Shown here: one piece after another, positions 53,135 through 61,435 of the stretch
Layout: each line of letters opens with the position of its first letter
How positions within the stretch are numbered: the first letter of the stretch is position 1
Assembly (NCBI GenBank): GCA_965208685.1
Contig: CBDBPL010000007.1
Coordinates: forward strand, 3,348,001-3,412,000
DNA from: JAJEFO01 sp965208685
GTDB lineage: Bacteria; Pseudomonadota; Alphaproteobacteria; Rhodobacterales; Rhodobacteraceae
DNA: 64,000 nucleotides
Reading direction: 5' to 3'
Program-made: the position numbers and the translations under genes
Notes under the pieces: generated by a model
The model's input: the letters and a program-made list of their open reading frames with translations, nothing else
The model's database searches: none
What the model was told of the DNA's origin: nothing

Positions 53135-54189
53135 GTCCGGTTCGCCCTGGCAGCCGCCATGACTTCGGAGAGCGTCACTGCGGCGCCGTTCCGTTCGATG
53201 GAGGCAAGCGCCGCATAGACGCAGGCAACCGCAGCGTTGCCGTTGGCCGCCGACAGGACCGAGGACCGGCCCGTGCGGCAGCTCTCGGCAAACATGTCGA
53301 GCTCTGCCGTGAACATGTTGGTTTCGGGCTCTTCCAGCGCCTCGCGCTTGCCGAATCCGTCCTTGCCGCGCTGGATGTAGAGGGTGGACGACTCGCGGAT
53401 CGCTTCGGGCGTGTCCCAGGTGCCGAAGTCGATCTCGTAGTGCATGAGGCCCCTTGAACCGAAGACGCGAACGGAGAAGACGCCCGGCGAGGTCCAGCAG
53501 GCGCCGACATAGGCGATGGCGCCGTCCGCAAGGCGCAGGAGCGTCATGGACTGGTCGTCGACCTCTGCGCCGACGGGACTGAGCCTGGAGGCAACGGAGG
53601 AAGCCTCGACGATCCCTGCGCCGAGATGGTTCACCACGTCGAACATGTGAATGGCGAGCTGGGAGAGCGGCCCGCCGGGCGCGCGATCCCGGTACCAGCG
53701 CCATGTGTCAGGGGTGAGTTCCAGCGCCCGTTCGTTCGAGAAGTTCGCCTCGATGAAGCCGACCTTGCCAAGCTCGCCGGCATCGATGCGCCGCTTGATC
53801 TCCCGCACCCCGCCCAGGAGGCGGGCGGAATGGCCCACCGTGACGGTGATGCCGTAACGGTCCTGCAGCGCGTCGATGGCAAGGCCGTCCTCGAGGCTAT
53901 GGGCAATCGGCTTTTCCGTGTAGACGTGCTTGCCGGCCTCGGCGACCTGCAAGGCAACCGGGTAGTGCTGTTCGTTCGGAACGGTCAGAATCGCGCCGTC
54001 GATGTCGTCGCAGGCGAGAATGTCGTCCAGCGTTCCGACGGACGGAACGCCCGTGTCGGCCTCGAACTTCACGCGATTCGCTTCGGAACGGCTGTAGCCC
54101 GCGACGATTTCAATCTTGTCCGAGAGGTTCGAGGCGCGCGTGAGCACTCTTGCCCACCTGCCAAGCCCGACGATTCCGACCCTCACCAT
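53131..54189 (-). CDS. Gfo/Idh/MocA family oxidoreductase
   Basis: 352 residues. N-terminal Rossmann GIVGLGRWARVLTRAS, the EKPIAHSLEDG motif with the catalytic Lys, and the C-terminal alpha/beta domain with RWYRDRAPGGPLSQLAIHMF carrying the Asp/His-type pair region. Enzymes of this family oxidise or reduce sugars, inositols or amino-type compounds with NAD(P). Tight ATGA coupling to the creatininase-type gene. Confidence 0.9.
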   Translation of the reverse strand: MVRVGIVGLGRWARVLTRASNLSDKIEIVAGYSRSEANRVKFEADTGVPSVGTLDDILACDDIDGAILTVPNEQHYPVALQVAEAGKHVYTEKPIAHSLEDGLAIDALQDRYGITVTVGHSARLLGGVREIKRRIDAGELGKVGFIEANFSNERALELTPDTWRWYRDRAPGGPLSQLAIHMFDVVNHLGAGIVEASSVASRLSPVGAEVDDQSMTLLRLADGAIAYVGACWTSPGVFSVRVFGSRGLMHYEIDFGTWDTPEAIRESSTLYIQRGKDGFGKREALEEPETNMFTAELDMFAESCRTGRSSVLSAANGNAAVACVYAALASIERNGAAVTLSEVMAAARANRT

Positions 54190-54192
54190 TGC

Positions 54193-55095
54193 TCACCCCA
54201 TTCGCCGCTTCAGCCAGCCAATGACGTGGTCGATGGCATCGGCCTGCACGTCGTCGATTTCGTAATCTCCGCCATCGCCCCGGATCGGAAAGACATAGCC
54301 GTGAAAATCGTGGTCGTAGGAGACCCATTCGACATCCTTCCCCGCCTCCTCCATGAGCTCATAGGTGGTTCGGAAGACGCCCTGCAGATGGTCGTCGTTC
54401 CGGCCCATGACGAGAAAGGGCGTCCTGATCGTCGAAATCCGCAAGGAGGCCGCTTCCACGTCGATTCGGCGGCGGACCTTATCGACCTCGGCCATCTGCA
54501 TTTCCTCGATGTTGCGCAATCCGGTTTCCTCGTTGACAAACGCCGTGTCATCGGGGCGAAGCGCAAGAAACTCATGTGCAGCCGGTTCGCTGGCGACAGC
54601 CGCCGCAAGCCCGTGGTATTCGGACGCGATCTTCAACGCCATCTCCCCGCCATGGCTCATGCCGATGACGCCGATCCTGTTCTCGTCGACCCAGGGGAGC
54701 GTCTTCAGGTAGTCCGCGATCGCGATTTCATCCTCATATTCCAATGGCGATCGGTTGAACATCTCACGTCCCTGCCGCTGGTCGCGAACCATCTTGCCGC
54801 CGTTGTTGTAGCCGAGCTCGACTTCGGTCCTGTAACGCAACCAGGCACAAGCCATGCCGGCTTCCGTGAGCCTGTCCATGGTATAGGCACGGTTCCGAAC
54901 GGCATCGCGAATCCAGCGCATGCCCTCTCCCCCGTTTCCCGCAGCCATCAGTACCATCGGGAAGGGACCGTCGCCTTCAGGCTTTCGCACGCCGATCGGG
55001 GCGTAGAGCCCGTCCCAGACCTCGACATACATCAGATGCACGGTCTCGCCGTTCACCTGTTCGGTCACGTGGACGTGTTCCGGATCCGTCTTCAT
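54193..55095 (-). CDS. Alpha/beta hydrolase (dienelactone-hydrolase/acyl-peptide-hydrolase type)
   Basis: 300 residues from the ATG at 55095 (GGAAGAACAC ahead; TTG at 55107 is an alternative). Fold markers: PFPMVLMAAGNGGEGMRW, nucleophile IGVIGMSHGGEMALKI, acid in LVMGRNDDHLQGVF and His in YDHDFHGYVFP. It lies between the importer genes and the oxidoreductase, overlapping the ATPase stop, so it likely acts on the imported molecule. Confidence 0.86.
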   Translation of the reverse strand: MKTDPEHVHVTEQVNGETVHLMYVEVWDGLYAPIGVRKPEGDGPFPMVLMAAGNGGEGMRWIRDAVRNRAYTMDRLTEAGMACAWLRYRTEVELGYNNGGKMVRDQRQGREMFNRSPLEYEDEIAIADYLKTLPWVDENRIGVIGMSHGGEMALKIASEYHGLAAAVASEPAAHEFLALRPDDTAFVNEETGLRNIEEMQMAEVDKVRRRIDVEAASLRISTIRTPFLVMGRNDDHLQGVFRTTYELMEEAGKDVEWVSYDHDFHGYVFPIRGDGGDYEIDDVQADAIDHVIGWLKRRMG

Positions 55096-56354
55096 GTGTT
55101 CTTCCAACTTGCGATTTCCTCAGGCGTGCGCACGCATGCCGCCATGCGGCCGCCTTCACGCGCGGACAGTTCGATCTCGTCAACATCCTCGAACTCGATC
55201 TCGACCCTGTCGCCATCGAGGTTGAGCCGACGCATCGCTGCACGCATGGCCTCGGGCACTTGCTCGGAGCGAACGGCCATCGAGAGCAGTCCGGCCGCCT
55301 CTTCACTGTCAAAGGCGAGCGTTGCGGCAAAGTCCGTCTTTCTTTCGACGCCGACCAGATGCTCGAACATCCCCGGGGCATCATCGAGCCAGCGAACGAC
55401 GTCATCGACCTCCCATCCGCAGGCGGGCGTTGCCAATTCGCACCGTGTATGGAAACGGCACCCCTGCGGCGGACGTGCGGGATCAGGCACGGTGCCCTCG
55501 AGTGCCCGGATTTCGACACCGGCATCCGCATCCAGATCGGGCTTCGCCGCCATCAGTTCCCTGGTGTAGGGATGATGGGGCGAATCGAAGATTGCCTGCG
55601 TCTCGCCCGCCTCGGCAACCTTGCCGAGATACATGACGACGAGCCGGTCAGCCATGTGACGAACGACTGACAGGTCATGCGTGACGAAGAGATAGGCAAG
55701 GTTCCTTTCCTTCTGCAGGTCGTTCAGAAGATTCAGGATCTGTGCCTGCACGGAGACGTCAAGGGCGCTTGTCGGCTCGTCCAGAACGATGATTTCAGGA
55801 TTCAGCGCCAGTGCCCGCGCGATCGAGATGCGCTGGCGCTGCCCGCCCGAAAACTGGTGCGGGTAGCGATAGAGATGCTGCCGGCCGAGTCCGACCTGCT
55901 CGAGAAGCTCCACCACGCGTTCGACCAGATCGGCGCTGGCAGCCTCGTTGTAGACCTTGAGCGGGCGCCCGACCAGGTCGATCACGAGATGACGAGGGTT
56001 GAGCGAGGCGAAGCTGTCCTGAAACACCATTTGGCAGTTGCGACGAAAGGTCCGGGCGGCCTTGCCCTCAAGCCGGTCGATGCGGCTCATCATGCCGTCC
56101 ATGTTGTAGTGGACCCCGCCATCGGTCGGATCGGCAAGGGCGGCAATCACGCGGCCAAGGGTGGTCTTGCCACAGCCTGATTCGCCGACCAGGCCAACGG
56201 TTTCCCCGCGCCGGATGTCGAAGGACACGCCATCGACGGCCCGCACGTGGCCGACGACCTTCTGCAATGCGCCTTCGCGGATCGGATAGTGTTTCTTGAC
56301 CTCGCGAATGGAGAGGATGAGATCGTCAGCCTGCGGTTCAACTGCTGCCCTCAT
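55092..56354 (-). CDS. Oligopeptide-type ABC ATPase, DppF-like, with extended C-terminus
   Basis: 420 residues against about 330 for the family. Walker A GESGCGKT (57-64), Q-loop VFQDSFASLNP, signature FSGGQRQR, Walker B IIVLDEPTSALD and switch VTHDLS are intact. The oligo-HPY cysteines begin at Cys299, 305 and 312, but the last one (Cys407 in MAACVRTPEE) is displaced by about 85 extra residues rich in acidic and aliphatic residues (320-400). The insertion resembles a small added alpha/beta domain of unknown role. Confidence 0.9.
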   Translation of the reverse strand: MRAAVEPQADDLILSIREVKKHYPIREGALQKVVGHVRAVDGVSFDIRRGETVGLVGESGCGKTTLGRVIAALADPTDGGVHYNMDGMMSRIDRLEGKAARTFRRNCQMVFQDSFASLNPRHLVIDLVGRPLKVYNEAASADLVERVVELLEQVGLGRQHLYRYPHQFSGGQRQRISIARALALNPEIIVLDEPTSALDVSVQAQILNLLNDLQKERNLAYLFVTHDLSVVRHMADRLVVMYLGKVAEAGETQAIFDSPHHPYTRELMAAKPDLDADAGVEIRALEGTVPDPARPPQGCRFHTRCELATPACGWEVDDVVRWLDDAPGMFEHLVGVERKTDFAATLAFDSEEAAGLLSMAVRSEQVPEAMRAAMRRLNLDGDRVEIEFEDVDEIELSAREGGRMAACVRTPEEIASWKNT

Positions 56355-57592
56355 GTTGTCACCCTGTCATAGGTCGGCCCTTCACCCGACGGTACAGGAT
56401 GGTCAATGAAGCAGGCGACCGAGTGGCCGGGGGCGATCGCCTCCAGGACCGGGTCGTTGCTGCGGCAGGTGCCGGTTTCATGAGGGCAACGCCCGGAGAA
56501 GCGGCAGGCGGCAGGCGGATCGACAAGTTCCGGCACCGTACCGCGAATGGCCGCAAGCTTGCCGCGCGGCGTGTCGGCGCCGGGCACGGCCGCCATCAGG
56601 CCGCGGGTGTAGGGATGGCGGGGGTTTGCGAAAACCTCCGCCGTCGTCCCGATCTCGACGATTCGGCCCGCGTACATCACCGCCACCCGGTCGCTGATGC
56701 GCCGCACCAGCGACAGGTCATGGCTGATGTAGAGAACCGAGGTCTTGCGGCGCTGCTGGAGGTCGCGAATCAACTCGAGGATTCGCGCCTCCACCGTCAC
56801 GTCCAGCGCGGTCGTGGGCTCGTCCGCGATCAAAAGATCGGGGTTGCATGCCAGCGCCTGCGCAATCATCACCCGCTGCCGCATGCCGCCCGAGAGCTCG
56901 TGCGGATATCGGGCCATGAGCTTTGCGGGATTCGGCACCTGCGTTTCGGCCAGCGCACCGGCCACCATCCCGGCAAGAGCCTCCTCGACCCGCCTTCTCT
57001 GCGCCCTCACACCGGGCAGCGAGAGAAGCCAGCCATCCCCGAAACGCGGGCTTTGCGACGCAAACCGTCGGACAGCGCCCACCGTGTCAGCAGGGAGACC
57101 TGCAAGCGCGATGAGTTCCTCCGTTCGGTGCTGCAGAAAGACCTCCGCAATCTGTGCACCGACCGGTAGCGTCGGGTTGAGCGCCTTTCCCGGATCCTGA
57201 AAGATCATCGCGATGCGGTCGCCGCGAATCCTGCGCATGTCCTCGGACGGGATTCCGAGCAGATCGACCGACCGGTCCTGGCTTGCCTTTCGCCCCGTGC
57301 CTTCGCAAGTTTCGCAGCCTGTGCCCTCGCAGCTCGTGCAGACTGCATGCGCGTTGAACATGACCGAGCCGCCGGCAAGAATGCCGGGCGGCACCGGCAG
57401 AAGACGGAGGAAGGAACGGCCCGTGACGCTCTTGCCGCAGCCGGTTTCGCCGACGAGGCCGAGAGTCTCGCCATCCCGGATGTCGAAGCTGACGCCGTCG
57501 ACCGCGTGGACGATGCCGCGCTTCGACTGGAAATGGACCTTGAGGTCGCGAACCGATGCAACCGTGGCGCCGCCATGCTTCGCGTCGAGCAT
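56351..57592 (-). CDS. Oligopeptide-type ABC ATPase, DppD-like, with CxxC insertion
   Basis: 413 residues from an ATG at 57592 that overlaps the permease stop; the family norm is about 330. Walker A GETGCGKS is at 48-55, the Q-loop IFQDPGKALNP near 130, signature LSGGMRQR and Walker B LLIADEPTTALD near 255. Between Walker A and the Q-loop sits a DnaJ-like knuckle, CTSCEGTGCETCEGTG (Cys85, 88, 93, 96), and a second insertion of about 50 residues follows the Q-loop (about 165-215). The C-terminal oligo-HPY cysteines are normal. Confidence 0.9.
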   Translation of the reverse strand: MLDAKHGGATVASVRDLKVHFQSKRGIVHAVDGVSFDIRDGETLGLVGETGCGKSVTGRSFLRLLPVPPGILAGGSVMFNAHAVCTSCEGTGCETCEGTGRKASQDRSVDLLGIPSEDMRRIRGDRIAMIFQDPGKALNPTLPVGAQIAEVFLQHRTEELIALAGLPADTVGAVRRFASQSPRFGDGWLLSLPGVRAQRRRVEEALAGMVAGALAETQVPNPAKLMARYPHELSGGMRQRVMIAQALACNPDLLIADEPTTALDVTVEARILELIRDLQQRRKTSVLYISHDLSLVRRISDRVAVMYAGRIVEIGTTAEVFANPRHPYTRGLMAAVPGADTPRGKLAAIRGTVPELVDPPAACRFSGRCPHETGTCRSNDPVLEAIAPGHSVACFIDHPVPSGEGPTYDRVTT

Positions 57593-58521
57593 CACCGTCC
57601 CTCGGTCCGTGGGTCGAGCGCGTCGCGAAGGCCGTCCCCGACGAGATTGAAGGAAAGTGCCCAGAGGAAGATCATGATCCCGGGAAAGGTCGATGCCCAC
57701 CACCGGCCCGACGCGATGCCGGCCTGCCCTTCGGAAACCAGCACACCCCATTCGGCGATCCCCGCCTCCGAAAGTCCGATGAAGGACAGCGTCGCGCCGA
57801 TCAGAACGACGTTGCCCATGTCAAGCGTCGCCTGCACCGTCACCGGCGTCACCGCATTCGGCAGAATGTCGCGAAGGTAGATGTTGACCTTTGAATCTCC
57901 GATCACGCGGGCCGCATCGACAAAGTCGTTCTGCTTGATCTGCAGGACCTGCGCCCGCATGATGCGCGCGTATTTCACCCACAGAACCACCGCGAGCGCG
58001 AAGATGATGTTGCCGAAAGACGGGCCCAGCACCGCCGCGATGGCAAGCGCGAAGATCAGTTCCGGGATCGACAGGAACACGTCCACGATCCGCATCAGCA
58101 CTTCGTCGACCCATCCGCCGACGAGTCCGGCGACGGAACCGATGATCGTGCCGACGATCATCGTGGAGCCAACGACCATGAGACTCAACTGCAGCGACGT
58201 GCGGCTCCCCCAGATGACGCCGTAGAGCACGTCGCCACCTTCGTTGGTGGTTCCGAGCAGGTGACCCGGTGTCCCTGGCGGCTTCCTGACAGCACCCCAG
58301 TCGCGGGGCATCTGGTAGGGATCGGGCGAGTTCGGCTCCAAGATCCAGGGCGCGAAGATCGCCATGGCGAGCATCAATGCAATGATGACGAGGCCGATGA
58401 CCGTTGCGGGGTTCGAAGCCAACCCCTGCAGCACGCCGAACAGTCGGCGCATGCGAACGCGAAAGGCGGTGTCGGCTGTCATGCCTTCGGCGTCAACGCG
58501 GGAACGGGGCACGTCCGTCAT
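57592..58521 (-). CDS. Oligopeptide-type ABC permease, DppC-like
   Basis: 309 residues: cytoplasmic N-terminus, one helix (VIGLVIIALMLAMAIFAPWI), the periplasmic LLGTTNEGGDVLYGVIWGSR segment, then five helices and the loop DAARVIGDSKVNIYLRDILP. It lies one base after the DppB-like gene and overlaps the ATPase start. Confidence 0.93.
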   Translation of the reverse strand: MTDVPRSRVDAEGMTADTAFRVRMRRLFGVLQGLASNPATVIGLVIIALMLAMAIFAPWILEPNSPDPYQMPRDWGAVRKPPGTPGHLLGTTNEGGDVLYGVIWGSRTSLQLSLMVVGSTMIVGTIIGSVAGLVGGWVDEVLMRIVDVFLSIPELIFALAIAAVLGPSFGNIIFALAVVLWVKYARIMRAQVLQIKQNDFVDAARVIGDSKVNIYLRDILPNAVTPVTVQATLDMGNVVLIGATLSFIGLSEAGIAEWGVLVSEGQAGIASGRWWASTFPGIMIFLWALSFNLVGDGLRDALDPRTEGR

Positions 58522-58522
58522 G

Positions 58523-59536
58523 TCACTTGCCCAAGGTCACCCGACGATCAAGGTTCGCGTAGACCAGATCGACGATGAGGTTCACCACCAGGAAGAGGAC
58601 GGAGGTAAAGAGCACATAGGTCATCAACGTCGCCTGGTCGCCCCTCAGGACCGAATCCGCCATCCATCGGCCAAGACCCGGCCATCGGAAGATGATCTCG
58701 ACCGTGATGGTGCCCTGCAGCAGGAATCCGAAGGTCAGGCCGATTACCGTCACCGTCGGCACCAGGGCGTTTCGTCGAGCATGCCGCTTCAGGACGATCC
58801 GCTCGGCGAGTCCCTTCGCGCGGGCTGCGTCGACATAGTCCTGCTGCAATTCCTCTACCAGCGCCGAGCGCATCATTCGCGCAATTATCGCAGTCGCTCC
58901 GTAGCCCAGCGTGACCGACGGCAGGACAAGGTGCCAGATCGCGTCCCAAAAGGCGGCCGGACTGCCGGCCAGGATCGCGTCAACGGTATAGAGCCCCGTG
59001 GGATGGGCAATGGATGCGAAGATTGTCGCGTCGCTGCGCCCGATCGGCGCGATGCCGATCTGTGCCCAGAATATGATCAGGAGAAGGATTCCAAACCAGA
59101 ACTGCGGCAGGCTCGCTCCACTCACGGCCACGATCCGGGTCACGTGGTCAGGCAACCGGTTCCGGCGCGCCCCGGCATATGTGCCAAGCGCGATTCCGAG
59201 GAGCAGCGCCACCAGCCCCGAGGCAAGGGCAAGCTCCATCGTCGCAGCGAGCTTCAAGGGAAAGACGTCCGCAACCGGCGCTGCGGCGACGCCCGACCAT
59301 CCGAAGTCACCCATGGCTATGCCACGGATCCAGTAGAGGTACTGGACCCAGACCGGCTTGTCCAAGTTGAAGCGCGCCTCGATCTCGGCGACCTCGTCAG
59401 GCGTCATCTCGTGACTGAGGTAGATCCCGATGGGGGAACCGCCGATGCGGGTCAACGTGAAGACCACGATGGACACGCCGATAATGAGCACGGGCAGGAC
59501 CATCAGGCGGCGCAGGATATAGTCTCTAAGCTGCAT
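58523..59536 (-). CDS. Oligopeptide-type ABC permease, DppB-like
   Basis: 337 residues: first helix LMVLPVLIIGVSIVVFTLTR, the ARFNLDKPVWVQYLYWIRGI segment, five further helices and the coupling loop DAARAKGLAERIVLKRHARR. This is the complete version of the protein type seen truncated at the left edge of the window. Confidence 0.94.
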   Translation of the reverse strand: MQLRDYILRRLMVLPVLIIGVSIVVFTLTRIGGSPIGIYLSHEMTPDEVAEIEARFNLDKPVWVQYLYWIRGIAMGDFGWSGVAAAPVADVFPLKLAATMELALASGLVALLLGIALGTYAGARRNRLPDHVTRIVAVSGASLPQFWFGILLLIIFWAQIGIAPIGRSDATIFASIAHPTGLYTVDAILAGSPAAFWDAIWHLVLPSVTLGYGATAIIARMMRSALVEELQQDYVDAARAKGLAERIVLKRHARRNALVPTVTVIGLTFGFLLQGTITVEIIFRWPGLGRWMADSVLRGDQATLMTYVLFTSVLFLVVNLIVDLVYANLDRRVTLGK

Positions 59537-59553
59537 CTGCCGACCTCATTGCA

Positions 59554-59577
59554 AACGGGCCCGCGAACGGGCCCGTT
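59554..59577 (-). other. Intra-operon hairpin after the peptide-binding-protein gene
   Basis: AACGGGCCC/GGGCCCGTT, a perfect 9-bp stem with a 6-base loop, in the 64-base gap between the binding-protein stop and the first permease. No U-run follows on the minus strand. It probably separates a stable binding-protein message from the less abundant permease message. Confidence 0.6.
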
Positions 59578-59600
59578 CGTGTGTCAGGACATATTCGGAC

Positions 59601-61259
59601 TCACTTGTCAAAGAGCGCGAATTTCAGGCTCGGGCGTGGCCACAGGGGCTGCGTTGCAAAGCCCTTCAGCCAGTCGCGATGCGCCATCACGATGCCTTCC
59701 TGCGCGCCAATGAGCCACATGGGATCCTCGTAGAGCATCGCCTGCAACTCGCTGTAGAGCGTTGCGCGCCTGGCCGGATCAAGCTCGACCGCTGCCTGGT
59801 CAATGAGGCTCGCGACCTTTTCGGCGTCCCTGTAGCCGTTGGCAAAGCCGTGTACCTCGCCCCACTCGCCGTCCGGATGCTGATAGGCCTGCATGTAGAA
59901 GTTCGGGTCGGCCGCCGGGTCCGCGTTCTTGGCCCACATCGCGTATTCGAGGGGGTTCTGGGCATGCGCGTCGTCGAAGACCGACTCGGCCACCGCCAGC
60001 ACGTTGATGCGAAATTTCGGGTTGAGCCTCTCGATGGAATCCTTCAGCACCAGGCACATCAGCGCGAAGAGGTTGCCCTCTTCGGTAATGACCGAAACTG
60101 AGAAACCTTCGTCCCAGACGCCGGCCTCGCGGAACAGGCGTTCGGCTTCCGCGTAGTTCTGCCGGGAATAGACCGGTGCATTCGAATCATGCCCGAAGAC
60201 GCCGATGGGCGTGTAGTGCGGATTGAATGCACCGTAGCCTGCCAGCGGGCCATTGAGGAATGCCTCGTAGTCGAACGCATGGTTGAATGCCTGGCGAATG
60301 CGCGGGTCATGAAAGAAATCGACCGGAATCGTATCGTCCGACGGCAGCGAGCCTTCGGGGATGTTGAGATTGAAGCCGATGTGGAGCGGCTCAAGAAGCA
60401 GCCCGCCCGTAAAGATGGTCACGCCATCCGCGCCTTCGAGATCGGCGATGAAGGAGGGATCGGTCTCGATGGTGTCGAACTCGCCTGCGCGCAGCCCCAG
60501 CACGCGGACATCCGGGTCGCCTCCGATCTCGATCCGGACATCAAGCTTGGCGTTTTCGCCCCAGTAGTCATCGTTGACCTCAAGCTGGATGTTCTCGTTC
60601 CGGTTCCAGGCGACGAACTTGTACGGCCCGGTCCCGACCATGTTGCCCGCCATGAAGGCGTTCGGCACGCCAGCCTCGACCCCCCCATTGGCTTCCACGG
60701 CGTCCTGGCTGACGATCGACGCCACCATGGAGACGACAGCCGAATTCAGGAAACTTGCCGACGGCTCGGAAAGCGTCGCGCGGACGGTCATGTCGTCGAT
60801 CACCTCGGTCGACGCGACCACGTCGGACAGTGCGCCGGCATTGCCCTCCGGCAGGTCCATTGTCATGGCCCGGTCCCATGAGAACTTAACGTCGTCTGCG
60901 GTGAATGCCGTGCCGTCATGGAACGTCACGCCTGCACGCAGCTTGAAGGTATAGGTCATCCCGTCGCCCGAAATGCCTCCGTTCTCAAGGCTGGGAACCA
61001 CTGCCGCCAGTGACGGGATCAGGTCCGGACTCGCTGGCCCGACATCCAGGAGCCTGTCGTAGACCTGCAGAATCACCGTTTCGCCCCCTTCGCCCGGCTC
61101 CACCTGCGCAGGGTCAAGCGTTGTCGGCTCGTCATCGGCTGCATGAACCAGCAGCCCCGGGTTGTTCACCTCTGCCGTAGCCGCGAGCGGTGCGGCAAGT
61201 GCAAGAGTCAATGCTGCAATCCAGGCCTGAAGGCCGCTGCGCCATCCCAATGTCGTCAT
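59601..61259 (-). CDS. Oligopeptide-type ABC substrate-binding protein
   Basis: 552 residues of binding-protein family 5. Signal peptide WIAALTLALAAPLAATAEV after a short charged start. Family blocks: DDEPTTLDPAQVEPGEGGET, TFHDGTAFTADDVKFSWDRA, RIRQAFNHAFDYEAF and a C-terminal EDPMWLIGAQEG. It is the first gene of the ten-gene operon. Operator 3 lies 83 bases upstream of its start. Confidence 0.93.
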   Translation of the reverse strand: MTTLGWRSGLQAWIAALTLALAAPLAATAEVNNPGLLVHAADDEPTTLDPAQVEPGEGGETVILQVYDRLLDVGPASPDLIPSLAAVVPSLENGGISGDGMTYTFKLRAGVTFHDGTAFTADDVKFSWDRAMTMDLPEGNAGALSDVVASTEVIDDMTVRATLSEPSASFLNSAVVSMVASIVSQDAVEANGGVEAGVPNAFMAGNMVGTGPYKFVAWNRNENIQLEVNDDYWGENAKLDVRIEIGGDPDVRVLGLRAGEFDTIETDPSFIADLEGADGVTIFTGGLLLEPLHIGFNLNIPEGSLPSDDTIPVDFFHDPRIRQAFNHAFDYEAFLNGPLAGYGAFNPHYTPIGVFGHDSNAPVYSRQNYAEAERLFREAGVWDEGFSVSVITEEGNLFALMCLVLKDSIERLNPKFRINVLAVAESVFDDAHAQNPLEYAMWAKNADPAADPNFYMQAYQHPDGEWGEVHGFANGYRDAEKVASLIDQAAVELDPARRATLYSELQAMLYEDPMWLIGAQEGIVMAHRDWLKGFATQPLWPRPSLKFALFDK

Positions 61260-61341
61260 GTCATCCTCCCATTTGTCATTGCGACTGCAGGTTTGCGTGC
61301 ACGTTCCGGATCCTTGGCAGCTGACGCGAAATCAGGATTGT

Positions 61342-61353
61342 GCAATCGTTTGC
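61342..61353. promoter_or_regulatory. LacI-type operator 3
   Basis: GCAATCGTTTGC midway in the 176-base gap between the divergent binding-protein and hydrolase genes. It differs from operator 1 by one base, and the downstream CGTTTGCGTAAA is shared exactly with operator 1 read on the minus strand. No LacI gene is adjacent, so the regulator at 48873 is the obvious candidate. Confidence 0.7.
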
Positions 61354-61435
61354 GTAAAATAGGTAGCGCAGTGCGGCCTGTAAGTCTATGATATTTTTGC
61401 TTGAAGGCCCCAGAGCCATAACGAACTGAATTCCA

